Shown here piece after piece: positions 25,517 through 35,031 of a stretch of 64,000 nucleotides of DNA. Below the pieces are notes generated by a model. That model had not been told where the DNA came from. It did no database searches and saw only the letters and a program-made list of their open reading frames with translations. Position numbers and translations under genes: made by a program. Source of the stretch: Portibacter lacus (GTDB lineage Bacteria; Bacteroidota; Bacteroidia; Chitinophagales; Saprospiraceae); assembly GCF_021533215.1 (NCBI RefSeq), contig NZ_JAJNKA010000009.1:62001-126000 (forward strand), in the 5' to 3' direction. The stretch's first letter is position 1. Every line of letters begins with the position of its first letter.

Positions 25517-25925
25517 GCTAATGGGATACGTTAAAAAAAATCGGTTAATTCGACTAAAATCGGTATCGAATCAATTATAAAGGTAATAGATAGTATTCTT
25601 AATTAAAAGGAAAAAAATATATATAAATATTAAAATATGTTATCCTTTCTCCGTCCTTAGTTTCTATCCTTTTCTCGCAATTTTTATTTTTCTGATCTTC
25701 AATGATAGCCGACACTGTCGCCATTTCATTGACCTGTAATAAATTTTTATTTATCCGCTATCGCTTGAACTTACTTATGATTACTTGTAAATATATGTTA
25801 AATATAAATTTGTATTTGATGGTGCTTTATGTACCAATAATGGGTTGAAAATGACTGATTTTAATCTTCAAGGTAACCTTCTCCTTCTTATTGATATATG
25901 ATTGCGAAATCACTAAATCAATAAA
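25517..25925. other. 409-bp intergenic region between divergent units
   Basis: Very AT-rich. Holds a near copy of the 14-mer motif (TTTCATTGACCTGTA at 25724-25738) and a Bacteroidota-type -7 box at 25805. I see no coding frame or long repeat. Confidence 0.5.
25784..25812 (+). promoter_or_regulatory. Putative promoter of the barrel/cytolysin unit
   Basis: TAAATTTG at 25805-25812 matches the Bacteroidota -7 consensus TAnnTTTG exactly. CTTG at 25784-25787 could be the -33 element (consensus TTTG). The predicted start of transcription near 25819 would leave a leader of about 105 bases before 25926. Confidence 0.4.
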
Positions 25926-26606
25926 ATGAAACTATATTTAATCATTTGCTTTTTAGCGTTGTTCTTGCAACCTATTCAAGCAACAGACCCAATCAAAAAG
26001 AAGCGCATCTACGTGGAGTTTGACCTTTCATATCAATACTATATTCATTACAATCAGATTGCTTTTCAGAAGAAAGGTATTGGCCTTGGTGGAGGAGCAA
26101 TTATCGGGCATTCAGCGATTCCTGTATTCCTAGAATATTTTTATCAGTCACCTTTAACATTTGCCTACAGAAATAATGAACTCAAAGAATCTTACCAAGA
26201 ATTAGGACTAAGAATTAGCCTGAATAATCTTTCGTACCTTATTCCATACGGTGTTGATCCATATATAGGCGCTGGTTTAGTTCATAAAATTTCTGAATTT
26301 AAACAGTATAGCATTGACCTAGAAAATCCGAATGATCTGCTTAGTTCTGCGAGCCAAACTTCCATGAATTACAAACTTACTGGTGGAATAAAATTTGGAA
26401 GCCGGAATGTAATCATCGGTCTCCAGTACGATTACCTGCCATCCAGGTTTACCATTCCTGATCCGGAAAATCAGGGTCTAAGCATTTACAACTCTCAGCA
26501 TATTTTCACGATGCGTGCTGGAATAAGATTAAGTCCAACCTTTCAGCGGAACAAAGTGAGATGCCCCAGCTTAAATAAGAAACAAAAACGAACATTAGCC
26601 TTTTAA
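25926..26606 (+). CDS. Outer-membrane beta-barrel protein beside the cytolysin-like gene
   Basis: A 226-residue exported protein: signal peptide 1-~19 (FLALFLQPIQA), then about eight amphipathic strands (YVEFDLSYQYYIHY, GLGGGAIIGHS, YQELGLRISL, YIGAGLVHKI, YKLTGGIKFG, VIIGLQYDYL, FTMRAGIRLSP). The basic tail after the last strand (RNKVRCPSLNKKQKRTLAF) is unusual. It starts a two-gene unit, the cytolysin-like gene following 12 bp later. It may assist or gate the partner protein, or be unrelated outer-membrane cargo. Confidence 0.7.
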   Translation: MKLYLIICFLALFLQPIQATDPIKKKRIYVEFDLSYQYYIHYNQIAFQKKGIGLGGGAIIGHSAIPVFLEYFYQSPLTFAYRNNELKESYQELGLRISLNNLSYLIPYGVDPYIGAGLVHKISEFKQYSIDLENPNDLLSSASQTSMNYKLTGGIKFGSRNVIIGLQYDYLPSRFTIPDPENQGLSIYNSQHIFTMRAGIRLSPTFQRNKVRCPSLNKKQKRTLAF

Positions 26607-26618
26607 ATAAAACTGAAA

Positions 26619-28217
26619 ATGAGAAATACAATATTAATAATAGCCTTGATTTTGATGAATGCTAGCTGTTCCAAGCAAGGATTAGAAACGATAAAAGAAC
26701 TCAATAAAGAAGCCATTGAATCGCTATTTGATAGTGGCGATATCATTCCCAGACCAGAAGCATTTTACGAAGAGTCAGACAATGGATTCTCCGAAGACAA
26801 AGCCGGAAATGGTCATAAGTTCCTATGCAATGGCAAAAAAGTGAAAGAGACCGTTGTGATAGAAAACTTAACATTGAATGCGTTCGATGATGCTGCTGCT
26901 ACGAATACGGCATCATTGTATCCTGGCTCGATCATTAAAATTAAAGATTACATGGAGCAAAATGACTTAAGTGGAATTGGTGGAATTAAGAGAGCATCGA
27001 TTCAGGTTTCCAGTGACTTAGGAGATATCAGAGAAGTTGCGGATCCATCGCAACGAGGAAATGTTGACAAAGCCATTAAGGAAATGGAAGATGCTGCAGG
27101 AAGTTTTTCAGCAAACATCAAGTCCGAAGCAGTGGAAGCTTATTCACTAGAACAAAGCATGGTCCATGTGGGTCTTGACTACAAGTATCTAGGAAATAGT
27201 GTGAAAAGTAGGTTCGATTTCGAGTCAACGGTCGAGAAACATTCTTTTGTAGTTAAGTTTTATCAAATATATCACACGGCAAGCATTGGGAATCCTGCTA
27301 CTCCAGCTGATTTATTTCATGCAGATGTAGATCCAGATAAGTTAAGTGAAATCACAGCCACTCAAGGACCGCTTGGATTAATTACGGAAGTTGCTTACGG
27401 TAGAATGTTGATAGGGATTTTTACTTACGAAGGCGCAGAATACAATACGAGCGCAGAGATAGAAGGAAAGTTTCGGTCTGGCTTTTCGAAAGTGGATGGA
27501 GAAATTTCTACAGAAATCAAGAACTTCTTTTCTAATTCGACCTTCACGGTTGCCATTCTTGGCGGCGATGCGCAAGAAGCGAGTAAGGTATCAGGTTCGG
27601 GGCTGGGAATGGAATCTATTCAAGCTACTTTTCAATGGATGAAAGATGGAGGAAATGACCCATCGTTAGGCGTTCCGATCCAATACAAAATTAGACAATT
27701 GAGTGATCCGTCTTATCCATTATTAGCGATTGCGGGTGCGGTAGAATATGATGTTCCGGATTGTAGTAAGATTCCTAATCACCTGATCATTACTGAGACG
27801 GAAGTGACTTCATTTCCTGCCTTAGAGGATAACAATACAGAATGGGATGATATCGCCATTGGCTCGGCTGTGAATCCAGATATTATTCAGTATTACCAGC
27901 GCTATGCAGATGACGAATGGGACTGGATCGGAAAATTCGATGATCAGAAATGGCAAGATGTTCAGACATCAGATCTACCTAAATCCCTCGATGTCAATAT
28001 TCCTGTAAGAGAAGAGCATTTCCGAAACCAACACGTTGTTCAGTTTTACGATGCTGATATCGGTGGACTACATGAAATGGGTGAAATTTATTTCAATTTT
28101 TCAGCTTACTTGAAATCTATTAGTAATCCAGAAAACGAAAATGCATATCCAGAATTCATAGAAATTAATGAAGGTGCGTTTACGGCGAAACTGCACTTAG
28201 AATGGTCCACCAGATGA
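26619..28217 (+). CDS. Cholesterol-dependent-cytolysin-like lipoprotein
   Basis: A 532-residue lipoprotein (lipobox NASC, Cys17). Residues ~75-380 match the pore-forming core of thiol-activated cytolysins in order: ENLTLN and SLYPGSIIK (~82-107), the NVDKAIKEM helix, FVVKFYQIYHT with the NPATPADLF segment (~210-233), LITEVAYGRMLIGIF (~254-268), NSTFTVAILGGDAQ (~306-319, the conserved GG hinge) and GVPIQYKI (~351-358). The cholesterol-binding undecapeptide (ECTGLAWEWWR) and the usual domain 4 are missing. Residues ~388-532 instead look like a C2-like beta-sandwich (VTSFPALEDNNTEWDD, NPDIIQYYQ, VVQFYDADIGGLHEMGEI). Related cytolysin-like proteins are known in other Bacteroidota such as Elizabethkingia. 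Probable role: pore formation on foreign membranes. Confidence 0.85.
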   Translation: MRNTILIIALILMNASCSKQGLETIKELNKEAIESLFDSGDIIPRPEAFYEESDNGFSEDKAGNGHKFLCNGKKVKETVVIENLTLNAFDDAAATNTASLYPGSIIKIKDYMEQNDLSGIGGIKRASIQVSSDLGDIREVADPSQRGNVDKAIKEMEDAAGSFSANIKSEAVEAYSLEQSMVHVGLDYKYLGNSVKSRFDFESTVEKHSFVVKFYQIYHTASIGNPATPADLFHADVDPDKLSEITATQGPLGLITEVAYGRMLIGIFTYEGAEYNTSAEIEGKFRSGFSKVDGEISTEIKNFFSNSTFTVAILGGDAQEASKVSGSGLGMESIQATFQWMKDGGNDPSLGVPIQYKIRQLSDPSYPLLAIAGAVEYDVPDCSKIPNHLIITETEVTSFPALEDNNTEWDDIAIGSAVNPDIIQYYQRYADDEWDWIGKFDDQKWQDVQTSDLPKSLDVNIPVREEHFRNQHVVQFYDADIGGLHEMGEIYFNFSAYLKSISNPENENAYPEFIEINEGAFTAKLHLEWSTR

Positions 28218-28459
28218 TTCGATGAAGTTTTTCCTGAATTTCTGAAATGATTTCATGGTCTGACATGCAGTCAGGCTATGAATATCATGGGTTGCAAGTT
28301 CGGTTCAGCGATCCCTTTATGGCAATTTTGAAAGTTTAAATAATGCTTTTTTATCGAAGCTGATGTTTATGTTGCTATTGATTAGTAGGCTCGATGGTCT
28401 AAGTTAATTCTATGAAGTTATTTCCCAAGATAACGGGCTTTACTTTCCAACATAAAACA

Positions 28460-30109
28460 TTAGTCGTGAATAACTGCTGGTAAAATATAATCTTCCATCA
28501 TCTTTCTTACTTGCGAATGCGCTTGTGGTAATCTATATGCCTTGGAAGTGATGACAATCACAAAGGGAATATCCTTGAAAATATAGATCTTGTTGCCTCC
28601 AGTTCCAGTGCAATAGGATGCTTCATAAGATTTGCCATCAATGAAGAAAGTTTTATTCCAGAACTGGTATCCATAATAATCGTCTTCATTCCTCGGAATC
28701 TTCACTTGTTTAGATATACTTTTTTCGACCCAAGCCTTGCTTATAATCTGTTGTCCATTCCAATTACCTTCTTGTTTATAGAGTTGCCCTAATTTCGCAA
28801 AATCCAAGGCGTTCATTTGAATGCCACCTGCCGTGTTGGCTACTTTTTGTGGTGTATATTGCCACTGGTAATCTTGAATGCCTAAAGGTTCGAAGAAATT
28901 TACTTCTGCATATTTTTCAAGACCACCAGGAACAGATTGGTGAATAATATCTCCAAGGACGACTGATCCCGCCGTAAAATACTTCCATGTTCTTTGTTCT
29001 ACCATCGGCTGATCTAAAGCAAATTTTACCCAATTTTTCGTTGGATACATATATTCTTCATTGCCTGGTGAATCTAAGTTGCCATCATCTCCCTCGAAGC
29101 CTGAAGACATGGTTAGTAGATCTTTGATGGTGACATCATCTTTATCGCTAGAATAGTTCTTGAATTTCTTTAAATCGTAAAAATCACCAAGTTTTTGATC
29201 TTCATTTTTGATATGACCTTCATCTATGGCAATACCCATAATGGCTGACATAAAAGACTTTCCGACAGATCGAGTGTTGTGCTTTGTATTTCTATAAGTA
29301 TCGTTAAAATATTCTTCAAGCAATAATTTTCCATCTTTAATCACAACAATGCTAGTGATGTCCTTGAAAATTTTACTTGCTATTCTTTTATTTAGAGCTT
29401 CGATTTTTTCCTCATTGTATTTGTCAGTTGATAGTGGCCATCCGCTGCCATCTTCGATTGCTTGAATTTGTATCAAGTTTTCATCAACATCTATTTCCAT
29501 CTCATCTGAATACAAGGTGACTTCTCCTTGAGCTATGACATCACCAACTTTAATTTTATCAATTTCAATGTAGGGTCTCACTTCCAATTTTAACTTGTGT
29601 TCACCGCTGTTTAGCAAGTCTTGACCACCATTTTGGAATGCAAACCTCTGCCACATATATGGAGCCCAATGATCCATGCTTTCTTTGATCTTAAATGGAA
29701 TTCTATAGACCGTGCCTGAGTTTTTATACCAAGGAGATCCAGCATTAACATTGAGATTTTCCGTATAAATCAAATTATTGTTTACATAAAAAGCAATCTG
29801 AAAATTACCACTCTTAGCTAATTTTTCTACAGATTGTCCTGGCTCAAGCTCATTTAGATAGGCCGTTAATGTTTTTGAAAGAAACATTCTTGCATTAAGC
29901 TCATGACTTTCTCCAAATGGTATTCTAGATTTAATATCCTCGTCCGAATAATTTTCGAAAGGAATAGGTGTCGTCATAAAAGTGATTTCACCTATGTGAT
30001 TTTTGTGCATTTCATTTAAAATCTCACCTTCACTTAAAACTAGTTTTTTAGAAGCGCACGAATATAAATATGCGAATACAGAAATGACAAATAAAATTCT
30101 AAGGCCCAT
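28460..30109 (-). CDS. Lipoprotein class C beta-lactamase-like serine hydrolase
   Basis: About 549 residues. The lipoprotein signal MGLRILFVISVFAYLYSC favours the ATG at 30109; an in-frame ATG at 30133 adds eight residues. The N-terminal ~200 residues form a beta-rich domain of unknown role. The C-terminal ~350 match the class C beta-lactamase/esterase fold: S-x-x-K in NTRSVGKSFMS, GFEGDDGNLDSPGN and the MNALDFAKLGQLY helix. The Y-x-N motif appears as YYGYQFWN. Members are esterases or D-amino peptidases more often than lactamases. Anchored to the outer membrane. Confidence 0.88.
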   Translation of the reverse strand: MGLRILFVISVFAYLYSCASKKLVLSEGEILNEMHKNHIGEITFMTTPIPFENYSDEDIKSRIPFGESHELNARMFLSKTLTAYLNELEPGQSVEKLAKSGNFQIAFYVNNNLIYTENLNVNAGSPWYKNSGTVYRIPFKIKESMDHWAPYMWQRFAFQNGGQDLLNSGEHKLKLEVRPYIEIDKIKVGDVIAQGEVTLYSDEMEIDVDENLIQIQAIEDGSGWPLSTDKYNEEKIEALNKRIASKIFKDITSIVVIKDGKLLLEEYFNDTYRNTKHNTRSVGKSFMSAIMGIAIDEGHIKNEDQKLGDFYDLKKFKNYSSDKDDVTIKDLLTMSSGFEGDDGNLDSPGNEEYMYPTKNWVKFALDQPMVEQRTWKYFTAGSVVLGDIIHQSVPGGLEKYAEVNFFEPLGIQDYQWQYTPQKVANTAGGIQMNALDFAKLGQLYKQEGNWNGQQIISKAWVEKSISKQVKIPRNEDDYYGYQFWNKTFFIDGKSYEASYCTGTGGNKIYIFKDIPFVIVITSKAYRLPQAHSQVRKMMEDYILPAVIHD

Positions 30110-30377
30110 CTTTTTTTCTTCAAATGTCTGCATTTATTGACGTTTATACGTTCCATTTTACATAATGACACCTATTTTTACGAAGTTATTAGATTTTATT
30201 TGCAAACCTATGAAATCACAATTCAAACGAAGTGATATATAATCGGTAAATTTCTATCTAATACAATGTCCGATCACCTGATGACAAGCCATTTCCAATT
30301 TCTAAAACATATTTTTATATTTTGGTTATGAAGTTTAAGCACCAAAATAGCTTTTAATGAAGAGCGGCGAACACCGC

Positions 30378-32111
30378 TTAATAGTTTGCAGTTCCCTCAT
30401 AGTGTATAGGCACTGCATTATTCATATTAGGCAGCCCAAAAGTGGAGGTTCCATTACCGCCATACCTCGTACCCAGTATTGAAAACAAGGCATTGTGTGA
30501 AGAAATGGCTAAAGTTTGTCCATTGCAAAATTCCCACCCATCTGGTGCATAGTTTCCTGCAAACATTTTTATTTCTCCTACCAATGTCACATTATACTGT
30601 GCCCCTCCTGAAGCACTTGGAAATGTGCCTCCCACCGCTATTATGTATTTAACTGGCACTGCGTGTTCAATTTTGTTTCCCACTGGACCTCCGGACACGT
30701 TGTTATGAAACTTAATAGCAGAGGTCATGACTGAATCTTGAACATTCACCTTTCCATTAAAGTACCCCGCCCAGTCATTCGCTCCAGATCCAGGATAATC
30801 ACCATAAATGGAATAATTACTTGCACCATTTTGAGCAGCACCATATACACCATAATTAGAGCTTGTATTGTTCGAAATGGCATTCCCTCCTACTCCATAT
30901 GCAGTCCAATTTGGCCCAAAAGCCTCACCTCTAATACCTTGAAAATTTCCCTTCCCGCTTACTCCTGTTCCATATCTATTATCCACAATATTCTCCCCAT
31001 AAACACCTGGTTCAAAAGTAGATGTTCCAATCGGATATTTTATAATGCCCTTAACTGCAGGATTATTTGAATCAACACTATAAACTTCCAGATTAGCATT
31101 CATCCTTAGGTACTCGTTATCGAATTCTCCGTAGATCAATGCCTCACTACTCGAGGCACCAGAATTATCTATGTAAAGTTTGTTGCTTCCTGTACCTGTT
31201 TCTAATAATCCAGCCTTATACCCGATAAATACATTATTACTCCCCCTACTATTCAGTCCAGCTTGAGCTCCAATAGCCACATTCTCGATACCCGTTTGGC
31301 CGCTAAACAATGCCAAATGACCAATTGCAACGTTACGACTGCCTTCTGTGTTTTGCTGCAGAGAAGAATGACCAAGTGAAGTATTATAAGAACCCATAGA
31401 ATTTCCATGCAGTGTTCCTGGCCCTATAGCCACATTGCCGAGTCCGCTGGTATTATTTAACATTGACTGAACACCTATCGAAATATTTTCTGTGCCAGTA
31501 TTGTTTGTTGGAGTACTGCTTCCTTTCAATGCTTCATAGCCTATAGCGATATTCCTTCCTTCTGATAAAGTAGAAGTATTATCAGCATTTTCCATTGCAT
31601 AATTTCCAATGGCTATATTTTTTGATTTGCCAACATTATAAAACATAGAATTTACCCCTATTGCAATGTTATCATTTCCACTGACATTTTGTTGCAGAGC
31701 CCCATAACCCAATCCTGCGTTTCGGAATCCAATCTGATTAGAAGATAACGCTTGCGCACCTAGTGCAAGATTATAATATCCAGACGAATTACTATTTAAT
31801 GCACTTCTTCCAAAAGCAGAATTTCCAAATCCCACTGTATTAAATGCAAAAGAAAAATTACCCACAGCCGTATTATAGTAGCCCTCACTCCCCGATGAAT
31901 GATTAATGTTTATTCCGGTGTTTTGACCAAAAAATAAATTGTCACTGCCACTACCTGATGATAGGATATTGTATCTTAAATCCCCTATATTATTGGTAAC
32001 CAATTCAACTTTGTCATTTCCCTCTAACGCAATTTTGACCTTGTCTTGAGCATTAAGCAGAGTAGCAAATAATATTAAGGTAATAGCCAGACATAAATTT
32101 GATAATTTCAT
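30378..32111 (-). CDS. Secreted YadA-head-like protein with phage-tail-collar domain
   Basis: A 577-residue exported protein (signal peptide 1-21, ending LLNAQ). Residues ~45-310 are built from short repeats of the trimeric-autotransporter head type (pattern G--N-A-G--AL--N--G--N-AIG). Residues ~340-470 hold glycine-rich turns (YGVGGNAI, NYGVYGAAQNGASNYSIYG), and the last ~70 residues match the tail-collar domain (GEIKMFAGNYAPDGWEFCNGQ, then FSILGTRYGGNGTSTFGLPN). That combination predicts a trimeric fibre. No T9SS C-terminal domain and no autotransporter anchor were found, so how it is displayed is unclear. Confidence 0.8.
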   Translation of the reverse strand: MKLSNLCLAITLILFATLLNAQDKVKIALEGNDKVELVTNNIGDLRYNILSSGSGSDNLFFGQNTGININHSSGSEGYYNTAVGNFSFAFNTVGFGNSAFGRSALNSNSSGYYNLALGAQALSSNQIGFRNAGLGYGALQQNVSGNDNIAIGVNSMFYNVGKSKNIAIGNYAMENADNTSTLSEGRNIAIGYEALKGSSTPTNNTGTENISIGVQSMLNNTSGLGNVAIGPGTLHGNSMGSYNTSLGHSSLQQNTEGSRNVAIGHLALFSGQTGIENVAIGAQAGLNSRGSNNVFIGYKAGLLETGTGSNKLYIDNSGASSSEALIYGEFDNEYLRMNANLEVYSVDSNNPAVKGIIKYPIGTSTFEPGVYGENIVDNRYGTGVSGKGNFQGIRGEAFGPNWTAYGVGGNAISNNTSSNYGVYGAAQNGASNYSIYGDYPGSGANDWAGYFNGKVNVQDSVMTSAIKFHNNVSGGPVGNKIEHAVPVKYIIAVGGTFPSASGGAQYNVTLVGEIKMFAGNYAPDGWEFCNGQTLAISSHNALFSILGTRYGGNGTSTFGLPNMNNAVPIHYEGTANY

Positions 32112-32275
32112 TGGAAAGTGTTTTAAGGTAAAAAAAACTAAATTTAGCGATAAAATTTAGCGCTACCTATAACCCTATAGGGTGAGTTTTTTAATAAAAT
32201 AACGTGAATAATCGCAGAATCAAATTTGGATAACAATTCCAATTCTAATTTACATTTGGTTTCGTTTTATATCTG

Positions 32276-33403
32276 TTACACGCTGGAGCTTTCATTTTTG
32301 AATTGCATTGGCGTTTTCCCCGTCATATTCTTAAAAACGCGGTTGAAAGTGGTCTTAGAACTAAATCCACATCCAAAGGAAATGCCGAGTAAGGTGATGT
32401 GTTCAAATTTTGGATCGTGAAGTCTGCTTATCACAGCATCAACTCTATATTGGTTCACAAAATCTGTAAAATTCTTCCCTAGACCACTGTTAATTAACAT
32501 GGAGAGATGATTAGGATGGAGGTCCAGCTCACTTGCTAGTTTCCGCAAAGTCATATCGGGATCTAAAAAATATTGATTCCTTTCCATCTCCTGCTCAAGC
32601 CAAGCAGCTTCTTCACTTAAATCCTCTTCATTTTCTTCTGAGGCTATTGGAGAAATGTCTTTCGTTTCTGCAAAGATAACTTCGGGTTTTAAGAAAGCTT
32701 CAGCACTGATCCAGATGGTGATGACACTTAGTAGGATATAGATCGGATAATAATCTCCTATAGATAATTGGAAATCATAAAATATATAGTCGATAAATGT
32801 ATAAGGTACGAGCGCAAACCATAAGATTCCGAAAATGATAATGAGTCGATACAACCATCTCAGATCGTATTGCTTTTCATTGCTGAATACGTCCTTGCTT
32901 AGGGCATGGTGTTTTCTTATTGCTTTCAATGCTAAAACACAATAGGTAATAATAGAAATGATGGTAAACAATTGGATGATGGGAATGAAATTTAGGAAAC
33001 TCGAGGTATTCGTTGGATTAATTCCTAATCTTAATGATTCATTCGCGATTAAAAAATGCACAATGATTTCTAAAGTAAGTGGTGCGAAATGGAGAAATGT
33101 TTTTTTGCTAAATGGATAAGCGGGATGAATGAGTTTTCGTGTGTAAAGATAGAATAATGGACCAATGGCCAAGGAAAGGTTTAGGGGAATCAGACATAGC
33201 ATCGGGAAATGATTGTATAACTTGAAATCAACAATTAATACCCAGATATTCCACAGCACAATGATCAACATCAAGAATCCGAGTAACCTATTTGCTTTCT
33301 GATTTATTCGCTTCGCAAAAATCAATAGCATCGCAAAGGTTAATCCGATAAATACGGAAGCTAAGATGGTAAGGTTGGAAACATTGACCTGGATTTCAAA
33401 CAT
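32276..33403 (-). CDS. Membrane-bound AraC family regulator
   Basis: A 375-residue protein with about seven transmembrane helices in residues 1-225 and an AraC helix-turn-helix in the last ~100 residues (MTLRKLASELDLHPNHLSMLIN then ITLLGISFGCGFSSKTTFNRVF, KNMTGKTPMQF). This 7TM-AraC layout is common in Bacteroidota, where the membrane part is thought to sense an extracellular signal. Its start overlaps the stop of the hydrolase gene by one base, so it is the last gene of a three-gene minus-strand operon (34964 to 32276). Confidence 0.9.
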   Translation of the reverse strand: MFEIQVNVSNLTILASVFIGLTFAMLLIFAKRINQKANRLLGFLMLIIVLWNIWVLIVDFKLYNHFPMLCLIPLNLSLAIGPLFYLYTRKLIHPAYPFSKKTFLHFAPLTLEIIVHFLIANESLRLGINPTNTSSFLNFIPIIQLFTIISIITYCVLALKAIRKHHALSKDVFSNEKQYDLRWLYRLIIIFGILWFALVPYTFIDYIFYDFQLSIGDYYPIYILLSVITIWISAEAFLKPEVIFAETKDISPIASEENEEDLSEEAAWLEQEMERNQYFLDPDMTLRKLASELDLHPNHLSMLINSGLGKNFTDFVNQYRVDAVISRLHDPKFEHITLLGISFGCGFSSKTTFNRVFKNMTGKTPMQFKNESSSV

Positions 33404-34296
33404 CAGCGTTTAATAAATTCGTAAACTGAGTTCATATATTTTTCTTCTCCCATCTTAAACGGTGTATCGCCATGATCTCCATTGCTAACAGGAACAGCAA
33501 TCTTGTATTCACTATTATGATTATTATAAATGGCTTCCCCATGAGTAGTGTAATTGAGAAAGTTATCCATTTCACCATGAATCCAATATAAGTCTTGTTT
33601 TACTTTTTTTATTTCTTCAATGTTATCAGCGAAGAGGTCTGCGAAAAAACTCGATGGCATAGACAAGCCCGATCCATTAGACGACATGGTGCTGATACTT
33701 CCAATAGGAGCTTCAAGCATGAGCTTGTGTGGCGCCATTGCTTGAGGTGTTGCTGTCAAGTAAACGGATGGAATCGAACCTAAGCTGTAGCCATACATGA
33801 TCATTCGATCTTCTGTTAATCCTCGATCTTTTAACCATTGAATGCAGCTATTAACATCTGATAATAAGCTGGATTCAGATGGCTCTCCAGTAGACAATCC
33901 GAATCCTCGATAATCCATCATGAGTACGCCATATCTACTTTTTCCTCCAGCATGATATAAGAGTTGTGCTCGAGGGTAATAGACATCCATTTGATAACTA
34001 TTTCCATGATTATATATAATAACGGTATCTGAATCGATGGTTTCCAGATCACCTAAATAGACAGCATGGATGGTTTCGACTTGGCCTTCGTGGTCAGATT
34101 CAAGTGTGAAATAATGAAATTCACCATCTTTAATATAGTAGTTCTTTTCTGGGTCAAAGTAGGAATTGTCAGGATTCTCGTCCCATAGGTATTCGGTAAT
34201 GCTTGTGTCCGGATTAAACAATAAAGGACCTAGATCTAAGCATCCTGAAAAAGCTAAAAACATTGACATAAAAAAGAAATAATACACTATTCTCAT
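33403..34296 (-). CDS. Alpha/beta-hydrolase lipoprotein
   Basis: A 297-residue protein with a lipobox (AFSGC, Cys ~19). The alpha/beta-hydrolase core is visible: oxyanion region VIIYNHGNSYQMDVYYPRAQ, GVLMMDYRGFGLSTGEP, nucleophile elbow GYSLGS (Ser of the triad), and a closing His in SNGDHGDTPF. It resembles the ABHD12/17-like bacterial group. Overlaps the upstream gene by 4 bp and the AraC gene by 1 bp, so it is tightly coupled in the operon and may be the product controlled by that regulator. Substrate unknown. Confidence 0.88.
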   Translation of the reverse strand: MRIVYYFFFMSMFLAFSGCLDLGPLLFNPDTSITEYLWDENPDNSYFDPEKNYYIKDGEFHYFTLESDHEGQVETIHAVYLGDLETIDSDTVIIYNHGNSYQMDVYYPRAQLLYHAGGKSRYGVLMMDYRGFGLSTGEPSESSLLSDVNSCIQWLKDRGLTEDRMIMYGYSLGSIPSVYLTATPQAMAPHKLMLEAPIGSISTMSSNGSGLSMPSSFFADLFADNIEEIKKVKQDLYWIHGEMDNFLNYTTHGEAIYNNHNSEYKIAVPVSNGDHGDTPFKMGEEKYMNSVYEFIKR

Positions 34297-34964
34297 CCGC
34301 CGAATCTTTTTTGAATAGATAAATAAATTCCATGTGCCCCTTTCTTTCCACTTCTTGCATACTGTACGACATGGCCCCGATTGCTGGTATATGGAGCTAA
34401 GTTTTTATATTCAAAGGTAACTTCCCATTTGTTTAACTTTAAGGTTTCTCCTAGATAAAACGCTGGTGTCCACGGTTTGTACGTCGAGTTATCAGGAACG
34501 CCATTTTTGAATGGATCTATCCAGTTTTCCATGCCACAGTAGAATCTCCCATATTTGTCATCCCAGAATAAATTTCCAGCAAGATTAGGATAAACTCTAG
34601 CGTTGTATTCTCGAAAATCAAACATCCCGTTCAAAGTCCCATTCACAGAGATGCCTGGAATACTTCCAGCAGAATTGATAATGAGATAACTTGCGCCTGC
34701 ATCCAACTGTAAAGTTTTATAGGCTAGGCTAGTCGTGTGCAGACCACCATGAATGGTTAATCGATCTGTTTTTCCGTAACCGGCGTATAAGGAGCTAAAT
34801 GGAACGGGCAACTTTGTGCCAAAGAGATCGATCAATGGACCTCCAGCATTTGCACCTATCGCCCATTCATTTTTTTCTAGGGGTTTGACAAATCTGGCTG
34901 GTGTACAGTCCGTCAGACAAGCAATCATGATCATCAGAAAAAAGTATGGAAGGGTTTTAGTCAT
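34293..34964 (-). CDS. Outer-membrane lipoprotein, beta-barrel-like
   Basis: A 223-residue protein with a lipobox (LTDC, Cys ~20). The mature part consists of alternating strands with aromatic girdles (LYAGYGKTDRLTIHGGLHT, LQLDAGASYLI, NLAGNLFWDDKYGRFYCGME, YLGETLKLNKWEVTFEYKN, IYLSIQKRFGG), suggesting a small barrel or beta-helical envelope protein. It is the first gene of the minus-strand operon with the hydrolase (4-bp overlap) and the 7TM-AraC regulator. No family was recognised. Confidence 0.7.
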   Translation of the reverse strand: MTKTLPYFFLMIMIACLTDCTPARFVKPLEKNEWAIGANAGGPLIDLFGTKLPVPFSSLYAGYGKTDRLTIHGGLHTTSLAYKTLQLDAGASYLIINSAGSIPGISVNGTLNGMFDFREYNARVYPNLAGNLFWDDKYGRFYCGMENWIDPFKNGVPDNSTYKPWTPAFYLGETLKLNKWEVTFEYKNLAPYTSNRGHVVQYARSGKKGAHGIYLSIQKRFGG

Positions 34965-35004
34965 ATTATTTTATAAAACGGAAACTTTGTTTGTAATGTT
35001 ACGT

Positions 35005-35012
35005 TATATTTG
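35005..35012 (+). promoter_or_regulatory. Bacteroidota -7 box before the DUF3467 gene
   Basis: TATATTTG fits TAnnTTTG. Candidate -33 TTTG copies lie upstream at 34986 and 34990, but the spacing is shorter than usual. The start codon is 20 bases downstream. Confidence 0.35.
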
Positions 35013-35031
35013 ATCAAAAGATAGAATAAAA

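Noticed and set aside
30363-30378. Stem AGCGG/CCGCT at the end of the YadA-like gene
   Set aside because: Overlaps the stop codon and is not followed by a T-run on the minus strand.
33379-33390. AAACATTGACCT inside the AraC gene, and similar strings near 41571 and 43297
   Set aside because: They lie in coding sequence and are explained by codons (for example Val-Asn-Val), so I did not count them as copies of the intergenic motif.
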